Assembly: GCF_000379665.1 (NCBI RefSeq)
Contig: NZ_KB903359.1
Coordinates: 97,998 to 161,997 of the forward strand
Source of the DNA: Butyricimonas synergistica DSM 23225
GTDB taxonomy: Bacteria; Bacteroidota; Bacteroidia; Bacteroidales; Marinifilaceae
Length of the DNA stretch: 64,000 nucleotides
Direction: 5' to 3'
Every line of letters begins with the position of its first letter. The stretch's first letter is position 1. The notes under the pieces were generated by a model. It made no database searches, was not told where the DNA came from, and saw nothing but the letters and a program-made list of their open reading frames with translations. The position numbers and the translations under genes were made by a program. Shown piece after piece: positions 27,304 through 36,187 of this stretch.

Positions 27304-28788
27304 ATGTGTAAATTGAAAAGACATAACTATTTGGTAGCCCTGGTAATGGGTATGGGACTCACGATGGGGGCTTGCGACATACTGGACGTCGATCCCACGA
27401 GCGTTATCACGGCGGATTCCTTCTGGAAGACCGAGGCGGATGCGGAAGGCGGATTGGCAGGAATGTACGTGTACCTGCGGGATAATACCACGGATAATCT
27501 TTTTATCTGGGGGGAGATGCGAAGCGAAACGCTGGAATCGGAGGCTATCGTGGGCGATAATTACAAGAAATACCGGGATAACGACTTGAGTGCCAGTTTC
27601 GGTCCGACGTGGGAGAAATTCTATGCCACGGTGAACGCCGCGAACCTGATCTTGACGAAGGTGCCGGAAATTCCTTTCACGGATGAGTCCAAGCGTAACT
27701 TGATTCTGGCACAAGCCCATGCCATGCGGGCGTACGTTTATTTCACGATGGTGAAGATATGGGGCGGGGTTCCCCTGCGGACGGAGGCAATGGAGGGATA
27801 CGATGCCTCGAAAGTGCAAAAAGCGAGAGCCACCGAGGAAGAGTTGTTCACGTTTATCAAGGACGATATCGAGGATGCCTTGAAGTTATTCCCCTCCACG
27901 GATTTCGAGAAGGGAAGAAACCATTGGTCGAAAGCATCGGCTTACGCCTTGAAGGCGGATGTTTACCTTTGGACGGCTCGCAGGAAAAACGGGGGTGATA
28001 CAGATTTCCGCGAGGTTCTGGCGGCTTGCGAGGAAGTGCAGAAGATCGCGGGGATTCGCCTGTTGCCCGAGTTTAAAGACGTGTTCGCTTACGAGAACAA
28101 AGGGAACGACGAGATATTGATGGCCGTGAGTTACAAGCTGAACGAGGCGGATAATAACTATTTCGACATGATGCATATTTCGCCAGCTACCGTTTCTCCC
28201 GATATTGAACCGGATATACTGGCGACAATCGGTGCCGGGGGCGGGCTGATGGAACAGTCGCCATCCAAGCACTTGCGGGAGCAATACGCCCCGGGGGATA
28301 GCCGGAAAGATGTTACTTTCTTGGAAATATACAAGAATATAGAAGGACAACGCACGTATTACGGGACGATGGCTATGAAGGGACGAGGTACGGTTGTTTC
28401 GGGGGTACGTTATTTCGTGGACGACATTATTCTCTATCGTTATGCCGACGTGTTGTTGATGAAGGCGGAAGCGAAAAACGGGTTGAAACAAGACCCGACG
28501 GATGAAATGAAAGAGATACGGGAACGTGCTTACGGGGAAGACTACGGGAATCACGAGTTCGTGAACGGCAGCCCCGAGGAAAACGACGTTGCCATATTGC
28601 AGGAAAGATTGCTGGAATTCGCGTTCGAGTGCAAGCGTTGGTGGGATCTGGTGCGCTTCGACAAAGCATTCGAGCTGGTGCCCTCGCTCGTGGGACGCGA
28701 TGACCCGGATTTGCTCTATTTCCCTATTCCTAACACCGTTCTGAGCCTTGAACCGCTGGTGGAACCTAATCCGGGATGGCCGTTGTAA
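27304..28788 (+). CDS. SusD/RagB-family nutrient-binding lipoprotein
   Basis: The 494-residue product has a lipobox ending at Cys-24 and the SusD organisation: N-terminal TPR-like helices (VNAANLILTKVPEI, LAQAHAMRAYVYFTMVKIWGG), a variable central domain and the C-terminal RWWDLVRFDK motif. It forms the lid of the SusC channel and captures ligand at the cell surface. It directly follows SusC, and three hairpins separate it from the next gene. Confidence 0.95.
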   Translation: MCKLKRHNYLVALVMGMGLTMGACDILDVDPTSVITADSFWKTEADAEGGLAGMYVYLRDNTTDNLFIWGEMRSETLESEAIVGDNYKKYRDNDLSASFGPTWEKFYATVNAANLILTKVPEIPFTDESKRNLILAQAHAMRAYVYFTMVKIWGGVPLRTEAMEGYDASKVQKARATEEELFTFIKDDIEDALKLFPSTDFEKGRNHWSKASAYALKADVYLWTARRKNGGDTDFREVLAACEEVQKIAGIRLLPEFKDVFAYENKGNDEILMAVSYKLNEADNNYFDMMHISPATVSPDIEPDILATIGAGGGLMEQSPSKHLREQYAPGDSRKDVTFLEIYKNIEGQRTYYGTMAMKGRGTVVSGVRYFVDDIILYRYADVLLMKAEAKNGLKQDPTDEMKEIRERAYGEDYGNHEFVNGSPEENDVAILQERLLEFAFECKRWWDLVRFDKAFELVPSLVGRDDPDLLYFPIPNTVLSLEPLVEPNPGWPL

Positions 28789-28789
28789 T

Positions 28790-28906
28790 GCGGGCTAATG
28801 CCTTAGCCCGCTGGGTCGAAGGTTTGTAAAGTCCCGGGTGTCCTTCGGACAGTATTGACTTTACGAACGAATCGGTCGGAAGTTCTTTTTGAATTTTCGA
28901 CCGATT
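28790..28906 (+). terminator. Three consecutive hairpins after SusD
   Basis: Stem 1 is GCGGGCTAA/TTAGCCCGC (28790-28798 with 28803-28811). Stem 2 pairs GTAAAGTC with GACTTTAC (28826-28833 with 28857-28864) and contains an inner TGTCC/GGACA hairpin. Stem 3 pairs AATCGGTCG with CGACCGATT (28870-28878 with 28898-28906) and is followed by a T-rich stretch. Together they probably end the SusC/SusD transcript. Confidence 0.6.
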
Positions 28907-28949
28907 TTCATATTTTAGCACTTTGAAATAACTGAAAAAAGATGTAACT

Positions 28950-29363
28950 ATGAATGTAGAGGTGCTTGAAAGGCTAAAAGAAGAATACGGGGAAGACGGC
29001 GACGTGATTCAATTGTACGAGGATTGGGGGGATACTCCCTATTTACACGAGATTTTCCAAATCTTGGATGGCATTGAGCCCGATTGGACGCTGGAACGGG
29101 AGTTGGGTAGTTGGGCGGCTGAGTTTATACTGGATATTTTACAAGAGCAGGAGGACGAGTTGGATAGTTTGTCCGCGGAAGAGCGGGTGAAGTTATTTCA
29201 GGAAGAGGTCGACGAACGCTATGCCGATTTTAAAAGTTGCCACCAGTTCGCGCGCGTGAACAATCTCTCCATGCAATTTGAAGAAGACGAGGACACCGAT
29301 TGCCAAGAATTGGACGAGTATATTGCCGAGGACGGCGAGGAAATAGGTTTTCCCAGGTATTAG
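28950..29363 (+). CDS. Acidic hypothetical protein
   Basis: The 137-residue cytoplasmic protein is strongly acidic throughout (many Glu and Asp) and has no signal or membrane segment. It contains predicted helices such as AEFILDILQEQEDELDSL and a lone Cys-98 region. I do not recognise a family. It lies between the SusD terminators and a DUF6266-like gene, with neither evident operon partner. Confidence 0.7.
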   Translation: MNVEVLERLKEEYGEDGDVIQLYEDWGDTPYLHEIFQILDGIEPDWTLERELGSWAAEFILDILQEQEDELDSLSAEERVKLFQEEVDERYADFKSCHQFARVNNLSMQFEEDEDTDCQELDEYIAEDGEEIGFPRY

Positions 29364-29481
29364 CTAGAATCCTGTGTGTTTCCCCGTGTCTTCTCCTACT
29401 CTTCTCCAACTTTTACCTATCTTTTGAACGGTTGTTATTCGATTGTTATTCGATTGAAAAACGAAATAATGCGTTTAATAC

Positions 29482-29512
29482 TTGTTGTATAATGGAATTT
29501 TTCCTACTTTTG
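29482..29512 (+). promoter_or_regulatory. Promoter of the DUF6266-like gene
   Basis: TTG at 29482-29484, 20 bp, and TACTTTTG at 29505-29512 fit the Bacteroidales consensus. Transcription would begin near 29519, about 68 nt before the ATG at 29587. Confidence 0.65.
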
Positions 29513-29586
29513 AGATAGGGAAGAGTGGGGGAAGGATTAGGGAAGTGAGCGGGAAGAATGAGTAATAACCTTTAAACGATAAAACG

Positions 29587-30294
29587 ATGGCAATCATAAA
29601 AAGCGATCTTTTCAATGAAATGTCGGGACGTGTGGGACGCAACCTGTTCGCGTATACCCGTATGGGGCAAGTCATCCTGCGGCGGGGACCGGGACCGCGA
29701 AAGAAAAGCAGCCAGGCGCAGGAGGTATGCATGAGTTCCGTGACGTGCATGAATATGTTGTATTCGGCTGTGCGAAGGATCATGAAGTGGGAGGTGTGGA
29801 AATTAGCGGGAGCCCCGCACGGGAAGATGGCGAACAATTATTTCGCGCGGGTAAACAAGGGAATATTCGACGAGCGGCGGCAAATCAGGAGCTATTCCCA
29901 GCTGGTGCTGACAGAAGGAACGTTATGCAATCCCGCGGGGATGGCGGTAAACTACACGGGGCAGGGACTACGGTACGAGGTAACCTGGGTGGCGGAAGAC
30001 GGTCCCGGGGCGAGAGCGGGGACAAGCGAGTTACAGGTAATCCTTCTGTTGGATCACCCGCGAGAAGATTTTTTCGGCTTTTACCAAGATTGGGCGATTG
30101 ACGTGGAGGGAACGAGGGACGGGGGATGCGGCGGCTTCACCGTGGCGGAGGATTTTGCCGACTTAGCTCGCCAGAAAGGCATAGCGACGCTGCAAGTCTA
30201 TTGCTTCTTTGCCGCCCCGGACCGGAAGGCTTTTTCCCGGAGCACGCATTTTGAGATACGGTTGGACAACGTTGCTGTTATTCACCAGGAATAA
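29587..30294 (+). CDS. Hypothetical protein, possibly DUF6266 family
   Basis: The 235-residue protein has no signal peptide. Its N-terminus (SGRVGRNLFAYTRMGQVILRR) resembles the Bacteroidota family DUF6266, whose members begin with a glycine-rich GkvGn..y.r.Gk.yvR segment; the match is by eye and moderate. The rest is mixed alpha/beta with several Cys residues. Function unknown. It has its own promoter and precedes a small lipoprotein gene by 32 bp. Confidence 0.6.
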   Translation: MAIIKSDLFNEMSGRVGRNLFAYTRMGQVILRRGPGPRKKSSQAQEVCMSSVTCMNMLYSAVRRIMKWEVWKLAGAPHGKMANNYFARVNKGIFDERRQIRSYSQLVLTEGTLCNPAGMAVNYTGQGLRYEVTWVAEDGPGARAGTSELQVILLLDHPREDFFGFYQDWAIDVEGTRDGGCGGFTVAEDFADLARQKGIATLQVYCFFAAPDRKAFSRSTHFEIRLDNVAVIHQE

Positions 30295-30326
30295 TTATCT
30301 TCGCGTCAGTTTAAATTTATGTGATT

Positions 30327-30836
30327 ATGAAACGAATTTGTAGTATTTTATTCATTGCTTTTTTCGCGTTTTTTGTGTCTTGCTCGGACGACGACAACGA
30401 CGAGGTGCCGGTACCCGACCGGAAGGCGGAACAAATCCTCTCGACGAGTTCCCTGTACCAGTCCTTGAGCCGCCAGCCGGAGATGTCCGGGAGTTTGATG
30501 ATTGCTACCGCCAAGCTGGCACAATACGATGACATCACGGCGCTTCTTCCCTTGGACGACAAGGCGGAGGAGGAGCGGGGGATCGCCCGCGGGCGATGCC
30601 TCTCCGAGTGTTTTGAGGCTATTGCGCGCCAGCCGGAGGCTTACGACCTGATCGACAAGGCGGCGGAGAAATTCCTGGGGAGTACGGCGACGGAAACTAT
30701 GTCCGCTAAGATACTGGAGTATTCCCGCCTTTACGCGCTGGCGGGCTTGAACTCGGGTTTGTCACGTGACCCGGAGATTGTGGAACTCTACGGCAAGTTC
30801 AGCCAGAAGTACCTTGGCGTGGCGCTAGAGTTATAA
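30327..30836 (+). CDS. Small lipoprotein, hypothetical
   Basis: The 169-residue product has a lipobox (FFVSC, Cys-19) followed by an Asp-rich stretch (SDDDNDE), a Bacteroidota surface-export-like signature. The remainder is Leu/Ala-rich and predicted helical. ATG 30327 is used because the in-frame GTG at 30321 adds only two residues. Family not recognised. It is probably co-transcribed with the DUF6266-like gene. Confidence 0.7.
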   Translation: MKRICSILFIAFFAFFVSCSDDDNDEVPVPDRKAEQILSTSSLYQSLSRQPEMSGSLMIATAKLAQYDDITALLPLDDKAEEERGIARGRCLSECFEAIARQPEAYDLIDKAAEKFLGSTATETMSAKILEYSRLYALAGLNSGLSRDPEIVELYGKFSQKYLGVALEL

Positions 30837-30859
30837 AGCTTGTAAATTGTTGAAAAGTG

Positions 30860-30891
30860 AATAGGGTGTGTTTTTGATACCACACCCTATT
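30860..30891. terminator. Bidirectional terminator between convergent lipoprotein genes
   Basis: AATAGGGTGTG (30860-30870) and CACACCCTATT (30881-30891) form a perfect 11-bp stem with a 10-nt loop. It lies between the ends of the two converging lipoprotein genes. Confidence 0.8.
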
Positions 30892-30916
30892 TACGTTATA
30901 AATTTCGTTGAACTTG

Positions 30917-31918
30917 TTAATCGAACCTGCTGTTTGGGAGGAGGAAGGGAAACTTGTGCTCCGTGCCGTCCTTGAACGTGCATATCCAGTTATCGGATTT
31001 GTCTCCGCTTCTCCGGATTATCATTCGCCACTCGCCGATTTTCTCGTCGCGGTCGGTGAACACGACCACGTTTTGGCGCATGTTTGCCTGGAAGAGCTCG
31101 TCGCACATGTCTAGGGTGCGCTCGTCGTCCTGGCCAAGCACGTTATTCAGTAACGAGACGATGTTATTGAACTGGAGAAACTTCGAGCGGAGGCGGACGT
31201 TGTTGTATTCCATCGTGATGTTGGCGTCGTTCTCCGTGGAGTCCAGCCGGAACAAGTAGGAGCTTCCCCCTTCTTTGCTGTAGTTTATCTCGTTGATGGT
31301 GTATCGGGCCCTGGAAACGATGTCGCTAGAGGATATCGTGTGCTCGATGTGCATGTAATAAGGGGGATATTCTCCCGTCATGCCGGTTGTTTTCCCCGAG
31401 TTCGTTTCTTGACGCGTGAGCGCGCACAGGAGTTGCCCGTCCTTGAATGTCTTTTGTGACACGTACAGCCCGGAAGAGTGGTCGACCGCAAAAACGAATT
31501 CCAGGTCATTCCTCGAGTCGTCGGTGACGGACGAGGGGAGCAGTGCGGTCATGAACCCGTTGGCGTCGATCGTGGTGTCGAAGTCCTGCTTCTGCCTGTT
31601 CCAAGTCAACCGCACGCCGGTGAAGCCCGTCGTTGCGCTTGTTTCCGGGGCGGCGGAGCGTGCCAAGGAGTATATAGGCATTTCCAGCCCGTAATGGTCG
31701 ATGACGTCTTGCAACTTGGTGTCGGTTTCCCTCATGTGTTCGTTTATTTCCTTGTATAACTCCTCGCACGAGTGGATGTTTCCATTGATGAGCTCGATGA
31801 GTTCGGCGGGGGTGTGGTTGCCGTACGGTTTGTCAAAATCGGTGATGACTTTCTCGTCATCGTCGTCGTTGCATGCGGCGAAAGCGAGCAGGCATAACGC
31901 GTACAATAGTTTTCTCAT
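30917..31918 (-). CDS. Lipoprotein, hypothetical
   Basis: The 333-residue protein has a lipobox (FAAC, Cys-16) and an immediate acidic run (NDDDDE), typical of surface-exposed Bacteroidota lipoproteins. The remaining sequence is largely beta-rich with no catalytic motif noticed. It does not match a family I know. A CAAAAATA at 31964-31971 (TATTTTTG on its strand) could be the -7 box about 40 nt before the start. Confidence 0.75.
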   Translation of the reverse strand: MRKLLYALCLLAFAACNDDDDEKVITDFDKPYGNHTPAELIELINGNIHSCEELYKEINEHMRETDTKLQDVIDHYGLEMPIYSLARSAAPETSATTGFTGVRLTWNRQKQDFDTTIDANGFMTALLPSSVTDDSRNDLEFVFAVDHSSGLYVSQKTFKDGQLLCALTRQETNSGKTTGMTGEYPPYYMHIEHTISSSDIVSRARYTINEINYSKEGGSSYLFRLDSTENDANITMEYNNVRLRSKFLQFNNIVSLLNNVLGQDDERTLDMCDELFQANMRQNVVVFTDRDEKIGEWRMIIRRSGDKSDNWICTFKDGTEHKFPFLLPNSRFD

Positions 31919-31997
31919 GAATGTTCCGTTTTAAATTGTTTATCAATACGTGTGATCGGGAGGCAAAAATAACGATAATTATTGGTATCATGAAATA

Positions 31998-32023
31998 AGG
32001 GGTTGTGTTTTGACACAACCCCT
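31998..32023 (-). terminator. Terminator of the biotin-dependent carboxylase subunit gene
   Basis: AGGGGTTGTGT and ACACAACCCCT form a perfect 11-bp stem with a TTTG loop. It lies 23 bp past the stop codon of the leftward gene at 32046. Confidence 0.85.
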
Positions 32024-32045
32024 ATTTCTATTTTGGAAGTTAAGG

Positions 32046-33893
32046 TTATAGTTTTTCGATTTCGATTAATTTAGCCCCGGCACTGACTGATTTGCCTTCT
32101 TGGGTAAGAATACGTTTTACTTTACCGTTGTAGTCGGATGTGATGTTGTTTTCCATCTTCATGGCTTCGAGTACAAGCACGTTCTGTCCTTTGGTCACCA
32201 TGTCGCCCGGTTTCACCAGGATCTTGAAGATGTTTCCCGGCATGGGAGCCTCGATAACCTTTCCCGTGATGGGTTCGTCTTTTTGAATATCTTCTTTCTG
32301 TTGAGTTTGTCCTTCCTTGTGTGTGGCCAGGTAACGGGCTTCTTTTTGTTTCGTCAGGAAGGTCTTGGCAACAGCGGGGAAGAGTTCCAGCAAAAGAACT
32401 TCTTTTTCGTTCTCGGCTAATTTCACGCCACCGAATTCGGTCAATACAGGATTTTCCTGCATTTTGTATTTAGAAGTGTCATACGGGGTTTCCTCGCGGG
32501 TACCGGCAATTTTCAGACGGAATTCCGGATCAACCGGCACGGGAGTTTTACCGTATTCTCCTTTTACCAGGGCAACGAATTGGTTGGAGGTGTTGGAGTA
32601 CATTTGTTTTTTGTTTTTGATATCCAAAGCGCAGTTCACGGCTTGGGCGCCCACGATCTGGCTGGTCGGGGTTACCAGTGGAGGAAGACCTGCCGCCAAA
32701 CGAACGGTGGGGATCAATTTCATGGCGTCCTCGAGAATGTCCATGGAGTTCAGTTGTTTCAATTGGGCAACCATGTTGGTGTACATACCCCCGGGAACTT
32801 CGGCTTTTTTCACGAGTTCGTTCGGTTTCGGGAAGTTGAAGTAAGCCTCGATGGCGTGGCAAGCTTGCAACAAGGCTTCTTCGTTGTTGCTCTTGGCGGC
32901 GGCGATGGCATCGTCGAACAATTTGTCGATGTTAGCCGGCAACGTGTCCGTGAGCGGGTTGAACGGATTCGGGAATTGTTTAACAGCGTCGAACGCTTCC
33001 AATTCTTTCCGGATGTTGTACAGCTCTTTATTGATTTTGGCAACAGCTTCCATGTTAACGTCCATCTCGATGCCTAATTTCTTGCAGAAGATGTAAATCA
33101 ACTCGATAGCCGGGGCCGCGGGACCACCCGCGAAGTTCCAGATATTGGTATCCACGATGTCCACGCCGTTCACGATAGCGCTGAGCACGGCGCCCAGACC
33201 GTAACCGGGGGTACAGTGGGTATGGAAATCTACCGGGATTTTCAGGTTTTTCTTGAAAAGCGGAAGTAATTCGGCAATGCGGCTCGGGTTGATCAATCCA
33301 CTCATGTCTTTGATGGTAATCATGTCAGCGCCGAGGGCTTCCATTTCTTTTGCCTTATTCAGGAAATATTCATTCGTGAACACGGGTTCCGGGTTCTTTT
33401 TGCCTTTCAGCTTGTCCATTAGGCTAAGCTTCGGGTATTTGGGGTCGATCGTGTAGCAAACGGCGCAATCCGCCATGCCACCGTATTTTTTCACGTATTT
33501 GATGGTGGATTTCACGTTGTTCACGTCGTTCAAAGCATCGAAAATACGCATGATACCTAGACCGGATTCGATGGCGTTCTTGCAGAATCCTTCGATAATC
33601 TCGTCGGTATAAGGAGCGTAACCGAACAGGTTACGACCTCTGGATAGGGCTGTCAATTTGGAAACATCACCGACAACAGCTTTGATTTTTTCCAGACGGT
33701 CCCACGGGTTCTCGTTCAAATAACGCATCACGGAGTCGGGTACAGCACCGCCCCATACTTCCATCGCGTAGAATTTAGCGTCTTTATAGAAAGGTAACAC
33801 GCGGTCCACTTGATTTTGATTCATTCTGGTAGCGAATGAAGATTGTTGACCGTCTCTTAATGTCAAATCTCTGATGAGTAATTTTCGTGTCAT
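32046..33893 (-). CDS. oadA: Biotin-dependent carboxyltransferase, OadA/PycB type
   Basis: The 615-residue protein has an N-terminal HMGL-like carboxyltransferase barrel (IRDLTLRDGQQS near residue 7; metal-binding HTHCTPGYG), a conserved carboxylase domain and a C-terminal biotinyl domain with LEAMKMENN, in which Lys-579 carries biotin. It is the alpha subunit of oxaloacetate decarboxylase or subunit B of a two-part pyruvate carboxylase. Neither oadB/oadG nor a biotin carboxylase gene lies nearby, so the exact reaction is open. A TAGATTTG on its strand (33949-33942) may be the -7 box. Confidence 0.9.
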   Translation of the reverse strand: MTRKLLIRDLTLRDGQQSSFATRMNQNQVDRVLPFYKDAKFYAMEVWGGAVPDSVMRYLNENPWDRLEKIKAVVGDVSKLTALSRGRNLFGYAPYTDEIIEGFCKNAIESGLGIMRIFDALNDVNNVKSTIKYVKKYGGMADCAVCYTIDPKYPKLSLMDKLKGKKNPEPVFTNEYFLNKAKEMEALGADMITIKDMSGLINPSRIAELLPLFKKNLKIPVDFHTHCTPGYGLGAVLSAIVNGVDIVDTNIWNFAGGPAAPAIELIYIFCKKLGIEMDVNMEAVAKINKELYNIRKELEAFDAVKQFPNPFNPLTDTLPANIDKLFDDAIAAAKSNNEEALLQACHAIEAYFNFPKPNELVKKAEVPGGMYTNMVAQLKQLNSMDILEDAMKLIPTVRLAAGLPPLVTPTSQIVGAQAVNCALDIKNKKQMYSNTSNQFVALVKGEYGKTPVPVDPEFRLKIAGTREETPYDTSKYKMQENPVLTEFGGVKLAENEKEVLLLELFPAVAKTFLTKQKEARYLATHKEGQTQQKEDIQKDEPITGKVIEAPMPGNIFKILVKPGDMVTKGQNVLVLEAMKMENNITSDYNGKVKRILTQEGKSVSAGAKLIEIEKL

Positions 33894-34099
33894 GTTTTAT
33901 AAGAATTTAATTGTTATGTGTTTATTCTATTTTTAATGCTTCAAATCTATTGAAAAGAAAGGAGTTTTCCTAATAAAATTCTCGAAAAAACGAAGAAAAA
34001 CTAACAAATTTTTGGATAATTGACAAAGATGATTTTAATTTGTAACTTGAGATCGGATGTTTTATTTTAAAGCATCAAGTGAATTATAAAAAATGCGTC

Positions 34100-34573
34100 A
34101 TGGAAAGAATTGCTGTGTTCCCGGGATCTTTTGATCCGTTTACTATCGGTCACGAGGAAATCGTGAGAAGAGGGTTGAAAATCTTTGATAAAATCATTGT
34201 TGCCGTGGGTATTAACGCTGTAAAGCGAGAGTTCTTGGATGTCGATACCCGTATCGCAATTATCGAAAAGGTATTCAAGGGTGAGGATAAGGTAAGCGTG
34301 ATGAGTTATTCCGGTTTGACTGTGGATTTCTGTGAGCAACAGCATGCCGGTTTTATTATCCGGGGATTGCGTACGGCTGCCGATTTCGAGTACGAGCGGG
34401 CAGTGGGACAGATTAACAAGGCGATGGATTCCAATGTGGAGACTATGTTCTTGCTGACCTCGCCCGAGCATACTTTTATCAGTTCGACGATTGTCCGGGA
34501 TGTGTTTATGAATGGTGGCGATGCGACTAAATTTCTGCCTTCTCATGTTACAACGGAGGATTTACGACAATAA
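34100..34573 (+). CDS. coaD: Phosphopantetheine adenylyltransferase
   Basis: Catalyses the fourth step of coenzyme A synthesis, adding AMP to 4'-phosphopantetheine. The 157-residue product has the nucleotidyltransferase motif GSFDPFTIGH at residues 8-17 and the second motif ISSTIVRD near residue 130. ATG 34100 is used; the in-frame GTG at 34079 is less likely. A Rho-independent terminator follows. Confidence 0.95.
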   Translation: MERIAVFPGSFDPFTIGHEEIVRRGLKIFDKIIVAVGINAVKREFLDVDTRIAIIEKVFKGEDKVSVMSYSGLTVDFCEQQHAGFIIRGLRTAADFEYERAVGQINKAMDSNVETMFLLTSPEHTFISSTIVRDVFMNGGDATKFLPSHVTTEDLRQ

Positions 34574-34616
34574 GGAGACCTTTTGATTTAGATGGGTTAT
34601 TATCGGATATAAGCTA

Positions 34617-34642
34617 AAGAGGGCGTTCGGAAACGCCCTCTT
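34617..34642 (+). terminator. Terminator after coaD
   Basis: AAGAGGGCGTT and AACGCCCTCTT make a perfect 11-bp stem with a CGGA loop between the convergent coaD and DUF4251 genes. Confidence 0.85.
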
Positions 34643-34694
34643 CACGTGTGAAATTGAGTAATTGAATATTAAACGAGAGTATTTATATAGTTGT

Positions 34695-35285
34695 CTAGAA
34701 ACTAAATCCGCTCTGGAATATATTCGACTGGCTATATGGAACCAGATTGCCCGAGAAGGTTAATTCCCGTCCGTTCGTGTTGGAACTTACGGTGGCGGTA
34801 GCGTAGTTACTGCCGTAACTCATACGCACGGTTACTTGGGCAAAAAGGGCGGCTCCCATGACGTTGAACGTGTAGGTGATGTTGCCGTTTTTATCCACTC
34901 TCTGGTTGATGCTGGAAGGCCAGCCGGTCAACGTGATTCCGCCTAGCCCGTTTGGTCCGGGGTTAAACCCGTTGAATGCCAGTTGCACGGATACTTGGTT
35001 GTTGTCCATGGCCACGAAGTTCGTGTTGTTGGTAACAGGTATTGCTCCCCCGAAATTGTTGAACAGGGTGTTGGCTTGTAATACCCAACTGTTGCTTTTG
35101 AGGGCTTTTACGGCATCCTGATAAGCGATCATATTTTGTTGTTCACGTACCATTTTCCGGTGCATACGCATACATGCCCTGTGTGCTTTTCTCTTTTCCC
35201 TTGTTTCTTTTTTGGTTTGTGCCTGCATGGCAAAGTCACTGAAAAGGAATGTAGTCATTGCCAATAAAAAAATAACTTTTTTCAT
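34695..35285 (-). CDS. Exported DUF4251-domain protein
   Basis: The 196-residue product has a signal peptide (about residues 1-22) and a short Lys/Arg-rich helical region. It continues into a beta-rich domain with GITLTGWPSSINQRV and repeated Asn/Ser strands. This matches the Bacteroidota family DUF4251 by its features. It is probably periplasmic; role unknown. It converges with coaD. Confidence 0.8.
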   Translation of the reverse strand: MKKVIFLLAMTTFLFSDFAMQAQTKKETREKRKAHRACMRMHRKMVREQQNMIAYQDAVKALKSNSWVLQANTLFNNFGGAIPVTNNTNFVAMDNNQVSVQLAFNGFNPGPNGLGGITLTGWPSSINQRVDKNGNITYTFNVMGAALFAQVTVRMSYGSNYATATVSSNTNGRELTFSGNLVPYSQSNIFQSGFSF

Positions 35286-35431
35286 AGCGTCTCTTTTTTG
35301 TTTTTATTAATTAGTTTAGCTTGTTCTATGGCATATACGACAATAAGAGCGAGAGGGTTTAATTTCTCGTTGAAAAAAAGTTTAATAATTTATGGTTTCT
35401 GTGTTTTAAAGCGGAAAAATAATTTCTAAAG

Positions 35432-35461
35432 TTGGAAAGAGAGGAAAAAAGTCTATTTTTG
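35432..35461 (+). promoter_or_regulatory. Promoter of the ECF sigma factor gene
   Basis: TTG (35432-35434), 19 bp, and TATTTTTG (35454-35461) fit the primary-sigma consensus of Bacteroidales. It implies the sigma gene is expressed constitutively, with regulation left to the anti-sigma factor. Confidence 0.65.
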
Positions 35462-35492
35462 TATTCTTGATGAGGGATAGGTTTCGGGGGTG

Positions 35493-36092
35493 ATGATTTG
35501 GGGTCGTAAATCGATGGGCTGCATGGAAGAAGCGGATAAAATATTGGTGCTTTTGAAGCAGGGGGATAAACATGGGCTGGAATTACTTTTCCGGCATTTT
35601 TATCGTCCCTTGGTGATGCATGCCTTGAAATTTTTGCCGCGGCAGGAGGAGGCGGAGGACGTGGTACAGGAAGTGTTTATCAAGTTTTGGGAACGGAAGC
35701 GTTTCGATATGATCGATCATTATTTGCGCTCTTATTTGTACCAGGCTGTGCGGAATCGTTGCCTGAATATTTTGGAGTCTCGGGCGGGAATAACCATGAA
35801 GCCGGTGGAGTCGCTGCTAGAGTTTTCCGACACGGAAACCCCGGACGATGCGGAATGGAATGACCGGGTCGAGGAGATCTACCGTGAAATTGACCGCTTG
35901 CCCGACCGTACACGGGAGATTTTTACTGCTATCGTTCTGGATGACAAGCGCTATAAAGAGGTGGCGGAAGAATTGGGCGTTTCCGTTAACACGGTGAAGA
36001 CGGCGCTTTCCCGGGCTTTGGCTACATTACGGTCTAATTTAAGCGAGGGGGCTTATCTTGTTGTTTTATTGTTGGTTTTAGGAGGTAATTGA
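35493..36092 (+). CDS. ECF-type RNA polymerase sigma factor
   Basis: The 199-residue protein has sigma-70 region 2 (DVVQEVFIKFWERK and YLRSYLYQAVRNRCLN) and region 4 (VAEELGVSVNTVKTALSRALATLR), ending in a short hydrophobic tail. It directs RNA polymerase to specific promoters when freed from an anti-sigma factor. Starts at 35493 or 35523 are both possible. A FecR gene would normally follow; here it does not. Instead a probable ECF promoter (36121-36154) follows, and a FecR gene with a near-identical promoter lies about 24 kb downstream. Confidence 0.93.
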   Translation: MIWGRKSMGCMEEADKILVLLKQGDKHGLELLFRHFYRPLVMHALKFLPRQEEAEDVVQEVFIKFWERKRFDMIDHYLRSYLYQAVRNRCLNILESRAGITMKPVESLLEFSDTETPDDAEWNDRVEEIYREIDRLPDRTREIFTAIVLDDKRYKEVAEELGVSVNTVKTALSRALATLRSNLSEGAYLVVLLLVLGGN

Positions 36093-36120
36093 TTTTTTTC
36101 GTAATTTTTTATTGATTTTT

Positions 36121-36154
36121 GTCACCCATTTTTTTCTTTTTCCTGTCGTAGGGG
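36121..36154 (+). promoter_or_regulatory. Probable ECF-sigma promoter, copy 1
   Basis: GTCACCC (36121-36127), 17 bp, then GTCGTA (36145-36150), embedded in a longer conserved block, precede the lipoprotein at 36188. About 30 of 34 positions equal those at 59667-59700. The same GTCACCC...GTCGTA layout is typical of Bacteroidota ECF-regulated promoters next to FecR systems. Confidence 0.8.
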
Positions 36155-36187
36155 CAAATTTATAGGATAACCAAAACCAATAGGATT

